A stretch of 52,239 nt of DNA from Clostridiales bacterium (GTDB taxonomy: Bacteria; Bacillota; Clostridia; Christensenellales; Borkfalkiaceae). A model generated the notes under the pieces. The model did not search any database, was not told the DNA's origin, and saw nothing but the letters and a program-made list of their open reading frames with translations. The translations under genes and the position numbers were made by a program. Shown in pieces: positions 1 through 8,209 of the stretch. The stretch's first letter is position 1. The number at the start of each line of letters is the position of its first letter. The stretch is from assembly GCA_015055545.1 (NCBI GenBank), contig SVHY01000010.1, positions 1 to 52,239 of the forward strand, written 5' to 3'.

Positions 1-380
1 ATAAAAACGTGGAAACGGCAGCAACCAACGGCTTTATAACGACTCTATTCGGTCGCAGGCGCGTGATTAATGAAATCCGTTCCTCTAATCACAACGTACG
101 TTCTTTTGGGGAGCGCGCGGCTATGAATATGCCGTTGCAAGGTTCAAGCGCGGATATTATCAAAGCCGCCATGCTCGGCGTTGCGCAAAAACTTAAATCT
201 GGAAATTATAAGGCAAAACTCGTTTTACAAGTTCACGATGAACTCGTGATTGATTGTCCGAAAGAGGAAGTTGATGAAGTATCAAAGCTTTTAAAAACGG
301 AAATGGAAAACGCCGTTTCGTTAAACGTTCCGCTCACTGTAGAAGTGGGTATCGGGGCAAATTGGTTTGAAACAAAATAA
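1..380 (+). CDS. polA: DNA polymerase I, C-terminal fragment (5' end off window)
   Basis: Only the last ~125 codons are present; the reading frame is already open at position 3 and comes in from the left edge. The piece belongs to the polymerase (Klenow palm/fingers) domain of family A DNA polymerase, which fills gaps and removes Okazaki primers. It contains TTLFGRRR near the start, the NMPLQGSSADIIKAAM segment, and motif C as LQVHDELV, whose Asp and Glu belong to the polymerase active site. It ends in the usual short tail after VEVGIGANW. A GTG at position 9 is internal, not a start. The dipeptidase gene follows after 10 bp, so the two are probably cotranscribed. Confidence 0.95.
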   Translation, partial: KNVETAATNGFITTLFGRRRVINEIRSSNHNVRSFGERAAMNMPLQGSSADIIKAAMLGVAQKLKSGNYKAKLVLQVHDELVIDCPKEEVDEVSKLLKTEMENAVSLNVPLTVEVGIGANWFETK

Positions 381-390
381 AGGAGTTTTT

Positions 391-1380
391 ATGATTTTTG
401 ATTTACATTGTGATACGATTTGGAAAATCAGTGAAGCGCAGGAAAAGGGCGAACGTATTGATTTACAAAAGTCCGATCTACAAATCGACGAAGTAAAATT
501 GAAAAAAGGGGGTTATTTTGCGCAATGTTTTGCAATTTATATCCCCAATAAATACTCTAACCCGTACGAGCGTTGTTTAAACGATATCGCGATTTATCAT
601 AAACAGTTAGAAAACAGTCAAACGCTTGCCCACGTTTACAATTTCTCGGATTTTGAAACAAACGCTAAAAACGGCAAAATTTCCGCTGTTTTGACCATGG
701 AAGACGGTTGTCCCGTCGGTGATAAAGGTTTTGAAAATTTGCATGAATTACACCGTTTGGGCGTGCGTATGATTTGCCTTTTACATAACCTTATCAATCC
801 GATCGGTTATCCTAATTTCGGTCGTTATTTTGCAGACGGCTCGCCCGATAGAACAACCCCGAATACAACGACCGGCTTGACGGATTTTGGAAGAGAACTC
901 GTCAAAGAAATGAATAGGCTCGGTATGGTTATAGACGTTTCGCATTTGTCCGATAAAGGCTTTTACGACGTAATAGAATTGAGCGACAAACCCATTATGG
1001 CGTCGCACTCCAACGCCCGAACGATTTGCGGAAATATCCGTAATTTGACGGACGATATGCTGTACAAACTCGCGGACAACGGCGGGGTAACGGGTATCAA
1101 TTACGCTAAACATTTTATGTGTAACGACGAAGAACGCGGCAAAAATTCCGTTGCTTGTTCTATAGAGCACATTCAATACATCAAAAAGAAAATCGGCGTA
1201 GACCATATCGCGCTCGGTAGCGATTTCGACGGGATTAATCCGAATATCGAACTGTCCGACGCGTCTAAAATGGGTATGCTGATACAAGGCTTGGATAAAG
1301 CGGGATTTACTACGTCCGAAATTGAAAAAATCGGCTATAAAAACGCCCTGCGCGTATTCCAAGCAAATATGCAACCGTGA
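391..1380 (+). CDS. Membrane dipeptidase-type (peptidase family M19) metallohydrolase
   Basis: This 329-residue protein should hydrolyse dipeptides with a binuclear zinc site. The M19 ligand pattern is complete: H6 and D8 in DLHCDT, E104 in TMEDG, H185 in DVSHLSD, H206 in ASHSN, and the acidic GSDFDG near 276-281. I see no signal peptide, so a cytoplasmic enzyme of peptide or peptidoglycan turnover is likely. I chose ATG 391 because AGGAG sits at 381-385; an in-frame TTG at 367 would overlap polA and has no ribosome site. The gene lies between polA and coaE, which are often direct neighbours in Firmicutes, so it may be an insertion into that pair. Its stop codon overlaps a GTGAAACA repeat. 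The exact substrate cannot be told. Confidence 0.9.
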   Translation: MIFDLHCDTIWKISEAQEKGERIDLQKSDLQIDEVKLKKGGYFAQCFAIYIPNKYSNPYERCLNDIAIYHKQLENSQTLAHVYNFSDFETNAKNGKISAVLTMEDGCPVGDKGFENLHELHRLGVRMICLLHNLINPIGYPNFGRYFADGSPDRTTPNTTTGLTDFGRELVKEMNRLGMVIDVSHLSDKGFYDVIELSDKPIMASHSNARTICGNIRNLTDDMLYKLADNGGVTGINYAKHFMCNDEERGKNSVACSIEHIQYIKKKIGVDHIALGSDFDGINPNIELSDASKMGMLIQGLDKAGFTTSEIEKIGYKNALRVFQANMQP

Positions 1381-1398
1381 AACATTTTATGTGAAACA
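1377..1398 (+). repeat. GTGAAACA tandem pair, copy A
   Basis: Two GTGAAACA octamers (1377-1384 and 1391-1398) stand 14 bp apart. The first includes the TGA stop of the dipeptidase; the second ends 10 bp before the coaE start. Three further pairs with the same 14-bp period occur at 2016-2037, 45100-45120 and 45186-45206. Function unknown. Confidence 0.6.
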
Positions 1399-1408
1399 AT
1401 GGTGGACT

Positions 1409-1999
1409 ATGAGTAAAAAAATAGCAATTACAGGTGGTATTGGTAGCGGAAAATCAAGTGTAGTAAACGTATTGCGGGAAATGGGTTATCCCGTTTTTTC
1501 CTGTGATGAAATTTATGCTAATTTACGTGAAAGCAAAGAATATTTACAAAAATTATCGACCGTTTTTCCCCAAGCAGTGGTAGACGGGCGGTTGGATAGG
1601 AAACGCCTTTCTGAAATCGTATTTCAAAATCCTGAAAAAAGAGAAGTGTTAAACGAGCTTTCGCATCCTATGATTATGCAAACATTGAACGCGCTTATAA
1701 ACGAACGTCGCGAACCGTTCGTGTTTGCGGAAGTTCCGTTGCTTTTTGAAAACGGCTTTGAAAAAGATTTTGACGCGGTTATCGTCGTTAAACGAAATAT
1801 CGACGAGCGGATAAATGCAATTTGTCAAAGGGACGAAATAACCGAAAATCAAGCTCGACAACGTATAAACGCGCAATTCGACTATGACGACCCACAAAAC
1901 CAAAACTATTTGCAATCCATTCATGCGTATATTATTGAAAACGATGAGGCAAAAATGGATTTAATAAAAAAGACGAAGGATATATTCAAAAAATTATAA
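1409..1999 (+). CDS. coaE: Dephospho-CoA kinase
   Basis: This protein catalyses the last step of coenzyme A synthesis, ATP-dependent phosphorylation of dephospho-CoA at the ribose 3'-OH. It has 196 residues, a normal family length. The P-loop GGIGSGKSS is at about residues 9-17, followed by the CoaE pattern CDEIYANL and the lid-region sequence RNIDERINAICQRD. Longer in-frame starts (from 1322) run back into the dipeptidase gene and would add a tail absent from the family, so ATG 1409 is used; its ribosome site (GGTGG, 1401-1405) is weak. The gene is bracketed by GTGAAACA repeats A and B and ends at a strong terminator. Confidence 0.93.
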   Translation: MSKKIAITGGIGSGKSSVVNVLREMGYPVFSCDEIYANLRESKEYLQKLSTVFPQAVVDGRLDRKRLSEIVFQNPEKREVLNELSHPMIMQTLNALINERREPFVFAEVPLLFENGFEKDFDAVIVVKRNIDERINAICQRDEITENQARQRINAQFDYDDPQNQNYLQSIHAYIIENDEAKMDLIKKTKDIFKKL

Positions 2000-2015
2000 G
2001 AACGTAATCGCTTTC

Positions 2016-2037
2016 GTGAAACATATTTCGTGAAACA
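2016..2037 (+). repeat. GTGAAACA tandem pair, copy B
   Basis: GTGAAACA at 2016-2023 and 2030-2037, 14 bp apart. It is followed by ATATAAT, so GTGAAA-N17-TATAAT also reads as a weak promoter pointing right into the coaE terminator. Copies A and B flank coaE. Confidence 0.6.
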
Positions 2038-2057
2038 ATATAATTGTATATTTTCAG

Positions 2058-2104
2058 CGTAGGATTATCACTGTAAAAAACAGGGTAAATCCTACGTTTT
2101 TTAT
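2058..2104 (+). terminator. Rho-independent terminator after coaE
   Basis: Arms CGTAGGATT (2058-2066) and AATCCTACG (2088-2096) form a 9-bp stem. An inner CTGT/ACAG stem extends the hairpin, and six T residues follow at once. It ends the polA-dipeptidase-coaE unit. Confidence 0.85.
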
Positions 2105-2123
2105 ATAACAATAGGGGAAAGTT

Positions 2124-2179
2124 CTATGCCTGACATAATTATTATGCTACGCATAACATAATACCTATGTTTGACATAG
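2124..2179. repeat. Cluster of three 15-bp palindromes (TATG...CATA family), locus 1
   Basis: Three 15-bp inverted repeats with 3-nt centres: CTATGCCTGACATAA (2124-2138, imperfect), TTATGCTACGCATAA (2142-2156, perfect) and CTATGTTTGACATAG (2165-2179, perfect). Positions 2147-2179 match 44580-44612, inside a flavoprotein gene, at 30 of 33 bases, all differences being transitions. A degenerate pair lies at 23971-24008. See findings. Confidence 0.75.
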
Positions 2180-2265
2180 CATATTAAAAATTATTATAAA
2201 ACGGCATTTTCTTGCTTATTTTACCAAATTTGTTAAAAAAAATTGCAAAAAGATTGCTCATACCC

Positions 2266-2294
2266 TTGAAAATATTTAAAAAATGTGGTAAACT
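2266..2294 (+). promoter_or_regulatory. Sigma-A-type promoter of the glycogen operon
   Basis: TTGAAA (2266-2271), a 17-bp spacer, then TAAACT (2289-2294). The start codon lies about 65 bp further on, behind AAGGAGG at 2349-2355. No other good promoter is seen before glgP, so the five glg genes are probably one transcript. Confidence 0.7.
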
Positions 2295-2359
2295 ATATAT
2301 AGTAGTATATTAAACGTTTATTTCCGCGTTTTTATTGCGATACAGGCTAAGGAGGATAT

Positions 2360-4267
2360 ATGGGCTTGTTAGGAACGGATTTCCCACTTCATTTATTTCA
2401 TCACGGCGAGAATTTTAAAACGTATGAATTGATGGGGGCACATTCGGCTACGCGCAATAAAAAGCGCGGTTTTGTTTTTCGCGTTTGGGTTCCAAACGTA
2501 AAGAGTGTTTCCGTCGTAGGGGATTTTAACGGCTGGGATATACACGCGCATCCCATGCAACAGATGGTGGATAAAGAAACCTATGAATTATTTATCCCCG
2601 GAGTGAAAAAGTTCGACGCGTATAAGTATTGTATTCAAACGCACGATGGAAGAACGTTGTTCAAAGCCGATCCGTATGCGTTCCATTCGGAAACGCCGAA
2701 CGCACAATCGTCGAATGCGTCGAAAGTTTATAATTTATCGGGCTACAAGTGGTCGGATAAGGAATATTTGGACAAGCAAAAGCATATCAATATTTATGCT
2801 TCGCCCGTTAATATTTACGAAGTAAATCTGCTTTCCTGGCGTTTGCGTGAAGACGGCAGTTATTTAACTTATCGCGAACTTGCGACAGAGCTTGTGGATT
2901 ACGTATCCGAAATGGGTTACACGCACGTAGAGATTATGCCCGTAACCGAACACCCGTTCGACGGATCTTGGGGTTATCAAGTAACGGGATATTTTTCCGT
3001 TACTTCACGTCTTGGCGAACCGAAAGATTTTATGTATCTCGTCGATTGTTTCCATAAAGCGGGGATCGGCGTTATTTTGGACTGGGTTCCCGCGCATTTT
3101 CCCAAGGACGCGTTCGGTTTATACGAATTTAACGGCGCGCCTTTATACGAGGCATCGCAGTGGGATAGAATGGAAAATAGGGGCTGGGGCACTCGCAAAT
3201 TCGATTACGGTAGAAACGAAGTATTGTCTTTTCTGATTTCTTCCGCCGTATTCTTTTTTGATAAATACCATATCGACGGTTTACGCGTAGACGCCGTTGC
3301 GTCTATGCTGTATTTGGATTATGACAAACAACCCGGGGAATGGGTACCTAACGTATACGGCGAAAATAAGAATCTTGAAGCCGTAGCGTTTTTACGCCGT
3401 TTAAACGAAACGGTATTTTCGTATTTTCCCAGCGCTTTGATGATTGCGGAGGAATCGACGGCATGGCCGCTCGTTACCCGTCCTACGAGCATGGGCGGAC
3501 TTGGGTTTAATTTTAAATGGAATATGGGCTGGATGAACGACGTTTTATCCTACGTTTCCAAGAACCCGTTATTTAGAAGATACGATCATAATAAGCTTAC
3601 TTTTTCCATGATGTACGCTTTTTCCGAGAATTATATTTTGCCTATTTCCCACGACGAAGTGGTGCATGGTAAAGCCTCTCTAATCGGTAAAATGCCCGGG
3701 GATTACGACGAGAAATTTGCAGGCGTTCGTGCCTTTTTCGGGTATATGTTATCCCATCCTGGGAAAAAGCTTAATTTCATGGGTTCGGAAATAGGGCAGT
3801 TCAAAGAATGGAACTATCAAGAAGGCGTAGAATTTTTCTTAAAAGATTACGAAAAACACGCCAAGCTTGCCGTTATGGTCAAAGAACTCAACGAAATTTA
3901 TAAATCCACGCCCGCTTTTTACGAAATCGAAGATTCGTGGGACGGCTTTGGTTGGCTTGCCGCAGACGATTGCGACAGCAATTTCTTGGCGTACGAACGC
4001 CGCGACAGACGGGGCGAAACGGTTATCGTTCTTCTCAATTTTTCGGGCACGGACCATTACCATTACCGCTTAGGCGTACAACAAGGAAAATACAAATTGT
4101 TATTCCATTCCGAAGAAAAACGCTACGGCGGCAGGGGTATATCGGAACAAACCACGTATACGACAACGAACGATTACAGCCACGGCAAGGAACATTCTAT
4201 TTGCTTTGATTTGCCTAAATTCAGCTGTATGTATTTAAAAAAAGTCAATAAAAATAATAAACCGTAA
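2360..4267 (+). CDS. glgB: 1,4-alpha-glucan branching enzyme
   Basis: The enzyme cuts alpha-1,4-glucan and re-attaches the chain by an alpha-1,6 bond, making glycogen branches. The 635 residues comprise an N-terminal CBM48 module ([20 protein letters not shown], about 34-55), a GH13 barrel and a C-terminal beta domain. The barrel shows [16 protein letters not shown], the nucleophile Asp in [10 protein letters not shown] (near 310), the acid/base Glu in AEESTAWP (near 364) and [13 protein letters not shown] 2360 is preceded by AAGGAGG at 2349-2355. It is the first gene of the glg operon, 11 bp before glgC, and supplies branched primer for GlgA. Confidence 0.96.
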   Translation: MGLLGTDFPLHLFHHGENFKTYELMGAHSATRNKKRGFVFRVWVPNVKSVSVVGDFNGWDIHAHPMQQMVDKETYELFIPGVKKFDAYKYCIQTHDGRTLFKADPYAFHSETPNAQSSNASKVYNLSGYKWSDKEYLDKQKHINIYASPVNIYEVNLLSWRLREDGSYLTYRELATELVDYVSEMGYTHVEIMPVTEHPFDGSWGYQVTGYFSVTSRLGEPKDFMYLVDCFHKAGIGVILDWVPAHFPKDAFGLYEFNGAPLYEASQWDRMENRGWGTRKFDYGRNEVLSFLISSAVFFFDKYHIDGLRVDAVASMLYLDYDKQPGEWVPNVYGENKNLEAVAFLRRLNETVFSYFPSALMIAEESTAWPLVTRPTSMGGLGFNFKWNMGWMNDVLSYVSKNPLFRRYDHNKLTFSMMYAFSENYILPISHDEVVHGKASLIGKMPGDYDEKFAGVRAFFGYMLSHPGKKLNFMGSEIGQFKEWNYQEGVEFFLKDYEKHAKLAVMVKELNEIYKSTPAFYEIEDSWDGFGWLAADDCDSNFLAYERRDRRGETVIVLLNFSGTDHYHYRLGVQQGKYKLLFHSEEKRYGGRGISEQTTYTTTNDYSHGKEHSICFDLPKFSCMYLKKVNKNNKP

Positions 4268-4278
4268 GGGGGTATTTT

Positions 4279-5472
4279 ATGCAAAGAAAAAAGGAATGTG
4301 TCGCAATGCTTTTGGCAGGCGGGCAGGGTAGTAGACTGTACGCCTTAACCACAAACATCGCAAAACCCGCAGTTGCGTTCGGGGCGAAATATCGTATTAT
4401 CGATTTCCCGCTGTCCAACTGCATCAATTCTGGTATTGATACCGTAGGCGTGCTTACGCAATACCAACCGCTCGTTTTGAACGAGTATATCGGCAACGGT
4501 CAGCCGTGGGACTTGGACAGAACGTACGGCGGGGTACATATTTTGTCGCCGTATCAAGCGAAAACAAACTCGTCTTGGTATGAAGGCACGGCAAACGCCA
4601 TTTATCAAAATATGCATTTTATGAAGATGTATAACCCCGAATACGTGTTGATATTATCGGGCGACCATATCTATAAAATGGACTATGCCGCCATGTTAAA
4701 AGCGCACAAAGACACGGGCGCGGATTGTACGATAGCGGCAATTAACGTACCTCTTAGCGAAGCGTCGCGTTTTGGTATTTTGAACACCAACCCCGACGGT
4801 TCTATTTATCAGTTTGAAGAAAAACCCAAAATTCCAAAAAGCACGCTTGCGTCTATGGGTATTTATATTTTCAAAGCGCAAAAACTCTTTGATTACTTGG
4901 AAGCAGACGACGCGAACCCGAATTCGTCCAAAGACTTCGGTAAGGACGTTTTACCTGCTATGTTGAACGCAGGGGAAAAGATGTATTCTTACGTCTTTGA
5001 CGGATACTGGAAAGACGTAGGTACGGTGGCGTCACTGTGGCAAGCGAATATGGACTTACTTGGCAATAACCCCGAATTCGATATCGGCGACAAGTCTTGG
5101 AAAATCCATTCAAGAAACCCGCTTGCACCCCCTGAACATATCGGCGCAACGGGCGTTGTGAAAAATTCCATGGTCGCGCTCGGCTGCGAAATCAACGGCA
5201 CGGTGGAAAACTGTATTCTCGGTAGTAACGTTATCGTAGAAGAAGGTGCAACCGTAAAGGATTCCGTCGTTCTCGCAAACAGCGTGATTAAAGAAAACGC
5301 AACCGTTTCTTATTCGATTATCGATGAAAACGTTACGGTTGGCAATCGGGCGCACATCGGTGTCGAAAAGAATCCGACGGCAGAAATCGTAGTCCTTGGC
5401 AGAGGCTTAACAGTTGCGGACGGCGTAACGGTAAGCGAAGGACAAAAACACGAAAAAGATATTTTGGCGTAA
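4279..5472 (+). CDS. glgC: Glucose-1-phosphate adenylyltransferase, catalytic subunit
   Basis: It makes ADP-glucose from glucose-1-phosphate and ATP, the committed step of glycogen synthesis. The nucleotide-binding loop AGGQGSRL (residues 13-20) and [14 protein letters not shown] are intact, as are [11 protein letters not shown] and FEEKP. The last ~110 residues show the hexapeptide-like repeats of a left-handed beta-helix ([25 protein letters not shown]). Length 397 is normal. AAGGGGG precedes the ATG. It is followed by its non-catalytic relative glgD, as in Bacilli and Clostridia; the active enzyme is probably a GlgC-GlgD heteromer. Confidence 0.96.
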   Translation: MQRKKECVAMLLAGGQGSRLYALTTNIAKPAVAFGAKYRIIDFPLSNCINSGIDTVGVLTQYQPLVLNEYIGNGQPWDLDRTYGGVHILSPYQAKTNSSWYEGTANAIYQNMHFMKMYNPEYVLILSGDHIYKMDYAAMLKAHKDTGADCTIAAINVPLSEASRFGILNTNPDGSIYQFEEKPKIPKSTLASMGIYIFKAQKLFDYLEADDANPNSSKDFGKDVLPAMLNAGEKMYSYVFDGYWKDVGTVASLWQANMDLLGNNPEFDIGDKSWKIHSRNPLAPPEHIGATGVVKNSMVALGCEINGTVENCILGSNVIVEEGATVKDSVVLANSVIKENATVSYSIIDENVTVGNRAHIGVEKNPTAEIVVLGRGLTVADGVTVSEGQKHEKDILA

Positions 5473-5487
5473 AGGGGGAGGAATACT

Positions 5488-6603
5488 ATGGCAGCATCTG
5501 CAATCGGCATTATATTTGCAAATTTACACGAAGAACAAGTACCTGAACTCGTTCGCAGAAGAACGATGGCGTCCATTTTATACGGCGGTAGATACAGAAT
5601 TATCGACTTTATCCTTTCCAATATGGTCAATTCAGGCATTACGACGGTAGGGCTTGTAACAAGCAATAACTATCGTTCGCTTATCGACCATCTCGGCAAC
5701 GGTAAAGACTGGGATTTAGCAAGAAAAGACGGCGGTATTATCCTGCTCCCGCCTTTCTCCGAACGTCACGATAAATTATATACCACGCGTTTGGAGGCAT
5801 TGAGCTCGCTTACGGGATTTTTAAACCGTCGCACGGAAAAATACGTCGTACTTACCGACTGCGATTACGTCGCAAGATTAGACGTTTCGGACATCATCAA
5901 ATTCCACGAAACGAAAAACGCTGACGTTACGCTCGTTTCTCATTTCGGCGAAACGGAAAAGACGTCTAATTTCATGGTCGTAGAAGCAAACGAAAAAGAC
6001 AGGGTAACTGAACTGAAACTTTCGCCTCGTTTAAAGAAGGGCGAAAAGGTCAATCAATTCTCGAATATCATGGTTATTAACCGTCAATTCTTGTTAAACC
6101 TTGTAGAAGATTCGGTTATCCACAATTATACGAGCTTGGAAAGCGATATTCTCGTAAAACAGGTAAACAGCTTAAAAATCTACCGTTATAATTTCCAAGG
6201 CTATTACGCAGGTATTGACAGCCTTTCCGCGTATTATAAACATAATATGGAATTACTCGAAAAGGACGTGCGCGACGAGTTATTCGGCGAACGCGATATC
6301 TATACGAAAGTCCGCGACAGCGCACCTTCTAAATACGGTGAAAACGCCATTGTGAAAAACTCACTTATTTCCGACGGTTGTGAAATTGAAGGGGTAGTGG
6401 AAAATTCCATTCTCTTCCGCGGCGTAAAAGTCGGAAAGGGCGCAGTCGTAAAAAATTCTATCGTTATGCAAGATAATATCATTGGGGAAAACACGGCGCT
6501 CGATTGCGTGATTACGGATAAAAACGTGGTCGTCAGCGACAGAAAAACGCTTGGCGGTTGCGCAGAATTACCTTACTATATCCCCAAAGGCACGAGATTG
6601 TAA
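5488..6603 (+). CDS. glgD: ADP-glucose pyrophosphorylase regulatory subunit
   Basis: A 371-residue homologue of GlgC. The N-terminal AGGxGxRL loop is replaced by IIFANLHEEQVPELVRRR, while YGGRYRIIDFILSNMVNSG is kept, so by itself it should bind little ATP and act by activating GlgC. The C-terminal part has beta-helix repeats (AIVKNSLISDGCEIEG, NSILFRGVKVGKGA). AAAGGGGGAGGA precedes ATG 5488, one of the strongest ribosome sites in the window, 15 bp after glgC. The pairing with GlgC is inferred from the family and the gene order. Confidence 0.93.
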   Translation: MAASAIGIIFANLHEEQVPELVRRRTMASILYGGRYRIIDFILSNMVNSGITTVGLVTSNNYRSLIDHLGNGKDWDLARKDGGIILLPPFSERHDKLYTTRLEALSSLTGFLNRRTEKYVVLTDCDYVARLDVSDIIKFHETKNADVTLVSHFGETEKTSNFMVVEANEKDRVTELKLSPRLKKGEKVNQFSNIMVINRQFLLNLVEDSVIHNYTSLESDILVKQVNSLKIYRYNFQGYYAGIDSLSAYYKHNMELLEKDVRDELFGERDIYTKVRDSAPSKYGENAIVKNSLISDGCEIEGVVENSILFRGVKVGKGAVVKNSIVMQDNIIGENTALDCVITDKNVVVSDRKTLGGCAELPYYIPKGTRL

Positions 6604-6624
6604 TCAAACGACAAGGAGTATCGC

Positions 6625-8130
6625 ATGACAAAAAAGAAAGCTATTGAAGTAATTGAAAATACGAATAAAGCGGTTTTCCCTGAAACGGAACAAACTAACG
6701 AACCTACGCTCATTACAAAGCGGAAAATTTTGATTGTCGCCTCTGAAGCCAGACCGTTTATTGCAACGGGCGGACTTGCAGACGTTATCGGTTCGTTACC
6801 CCAAGCGCTTGCAAAGGACGCGAAATACGATATCCGTATCGTGCTGCCGTTATATTCGGACGTAAAACCGGAAATGCGTAGAAAAATGGCGTTTTTAGGG
6901 AATATATACGTGCCGCTTTCTTGGCGTAATCAATATTGCGGCGTGTTTACTTGCACGGAAAACGGCGTAACTTATTATTTCATCGACAACGAATATTATT
7001 TCAAGCGTACGGGTTGTTACGGTTATTACGACGACGGGGAACGCTTTGCGTTTTTCTCGCGTAGCGCATTGGAAATTTTGCCGTTTATCGGCTTTTATCC
7101 CGACGTTTTACATTGCCACGATTGGCAAGCGGCTCTGGCGGCGATTTATTTAAAGACGTTGTATGCAAACCGCCCTGAATATCAAGCGATTCGCGCTTTA
7201 TTTACCATTCATAACATAGAATACCAAGGGAAGTTTTCTCTCGATATTTTAGGCGATTTATTCGGGCTTGGAAACGAGCACAGACATCTCGTTGAATACG
7301 ATAATTGCATCAACCTTATGAAAGGCGCGATAGAATGTTCCGAACGCTTTTCTACCGTCAGCCCGACGTACGCGGAAGAAATTAAAACGGCGCAGTACGC
7401 GCACGGTTTACAGGACATTATCCAAAAGAACGCAGGGAAGTTGACGGGGATTTTAAACGGTATCGACGTTTGTTCGTATAACGCGGAAACAGATAAAGCC
7501 TTGTTCGCAAATTTCACCGCCGACAATTTATCCAATAAAAAAATTTGTAAATCCGAACTGCAAAAAATGCTCGGGTTGCCTGAAAAAGACGTGCCCGTAA
7601 TCGCGATGATTACCCGTTTGGTTTCCCATAAAGGGTTAGAACTCGTAAAAACGGTAGCGGAAGATATTTTACATGAAGATTTACAATTCGTCTTACTCGG
7701 TACAGGCGATTTTGGCTACGAAGAATACTTCAAAGACCTTGGAAAACGTTATGAAGGCAAAGCGTCAATCAATATTGCGTTCAACGGCGATTTATCCAGA
7801 AAGATCTACGCAGGCGCGGATATGTTCTTAATGCCGTCGGTAAGCGAGCCTTGCGGGCTCTCGCAAATGATAGCGTCCCGATACGCCACCGTGCCTATCG
7901 TCCGCGAAACGGGCGGTTTATACGACAGCATTAAACCGTACGGTGCGGGCGGCAACGGGTTTACGTTCCAATCGTGTAACCCTTACGATATGCTGTACGT
8001 AATCCACGAAGCGATCGACGTGTATAAAAACAAATCCGCTTGGGAAAACTTAATGAAAAAGGCTATGTCCGTCGATTTTTCATGGTCGCGTTCCGCTAAC
8101 GAATATAAAAAATTATACGAAACGATTTAG
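6625..8130 (+). CDS. glgA: Glycogen synthase (GT5, ADP-glucose type)
   Basis: It adds glucose from ADP-glucose to the non-reducing end of glycogen. The 501 residues begin with a ~33-residue polar extension that is not part of the GT5 fold; the fold starts at KILIVASEARPF. The donor-binding KxGGL motif reads ATGGLADV, so the lysine that usually contacts ADP-glucose is an alanine. The C-terminal domain is standard: ITRLVSHKGL, and PSVSEPCGLSQM with the conserved glutamate. AAGGAG precedes ATG 6625, 21 bp after glgD. The identity is secure; the effect of the Lys-to-Ala change is not known from sequence. Confidence 0.95.
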   Translation: MTKKKAIEVIENTNKAVFPETEQTNEPTLITKRKILIVASEARPFIATGGLADVIGSLPQALAKDAKYDIRIVLPLYSDVKPEMRRKMAFLGNIYVPLSWRNQYCGVFTCTENGVTYYFIDNEYYFKRTGCYGYYDDGERFAFFSRSALEILPFIGFYPDVLHCHDWQAALAAIYLKTLYANRPEYQAIRALFTIHNIEYQGKFSLDILGDLFGLGNEHRHLVEYDNCINLMKGAIECSERFSTVSPTYAEEIKTAQYAHGLQDIIQKNAGKLTGILNGIDVCSYNAETDKALFANFTADNLSNKKICKSELQKMLGLPEKDVPVIAMITRLVSHKGLELVKTVAEDILHEDLQFVLLGTGDFGYEEYFKDLGKRYEGKASINIAFNGDLSRKIYAGADMFLMPSVSEPCGLSQMIASRYATVPIVRETGGLYDSIKPYGAGGNGFTFQSCNPYDMLYVIHEAIDVYKNKSAWENLMKKAMSVDFSWSRSANEYKKLYETI

Positions 8131-8149
8131 TTTTATCCACAATTACACC

Positions 8150-8197
8150 GCAATAATAAGTGGGAAATGAGAGGAAATACCAAAGGTAAATTATTGC
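8150..8197 (+). promoter_or_regulatory. Hairpin next to the glgP ribosome-binding site
   Basis: GCAATAAT (8150-8157) and ATTATTGC (8190-8197) are a perfect 8-bp inverted repeat with a 32-nt loop. The right arm touches the AGGAG at 8198-8202 used by glgP. It could tune glgP translation or act as a processing site between glgA and glgP. Position and complementarity are visible; the role is inference. Confidence 0.4.
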
Positions 8198-8209
8198 AGG
8201 AGATTAAAT

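Larger units (their letters stand above)
2000..2359. other. Intergenic region coaE-glgB, 360 bp
   Basis: No plausible gene. In order it holds GTGAAACA repeat B, the coaE terminator, a cluster of three short palindromes, an A/T-rich stretch, and the glgB promoter and ribosome site. Confidence 0.8.

Noticed and set aside
2050-2359. glgB leader riboswitch or small gene in the coaE-glgB gap
   Set aside because: The gap is explained by a terminator, palindromic repeats and a promoter; no further conserved structure or start codon with a ribosome site was seen.
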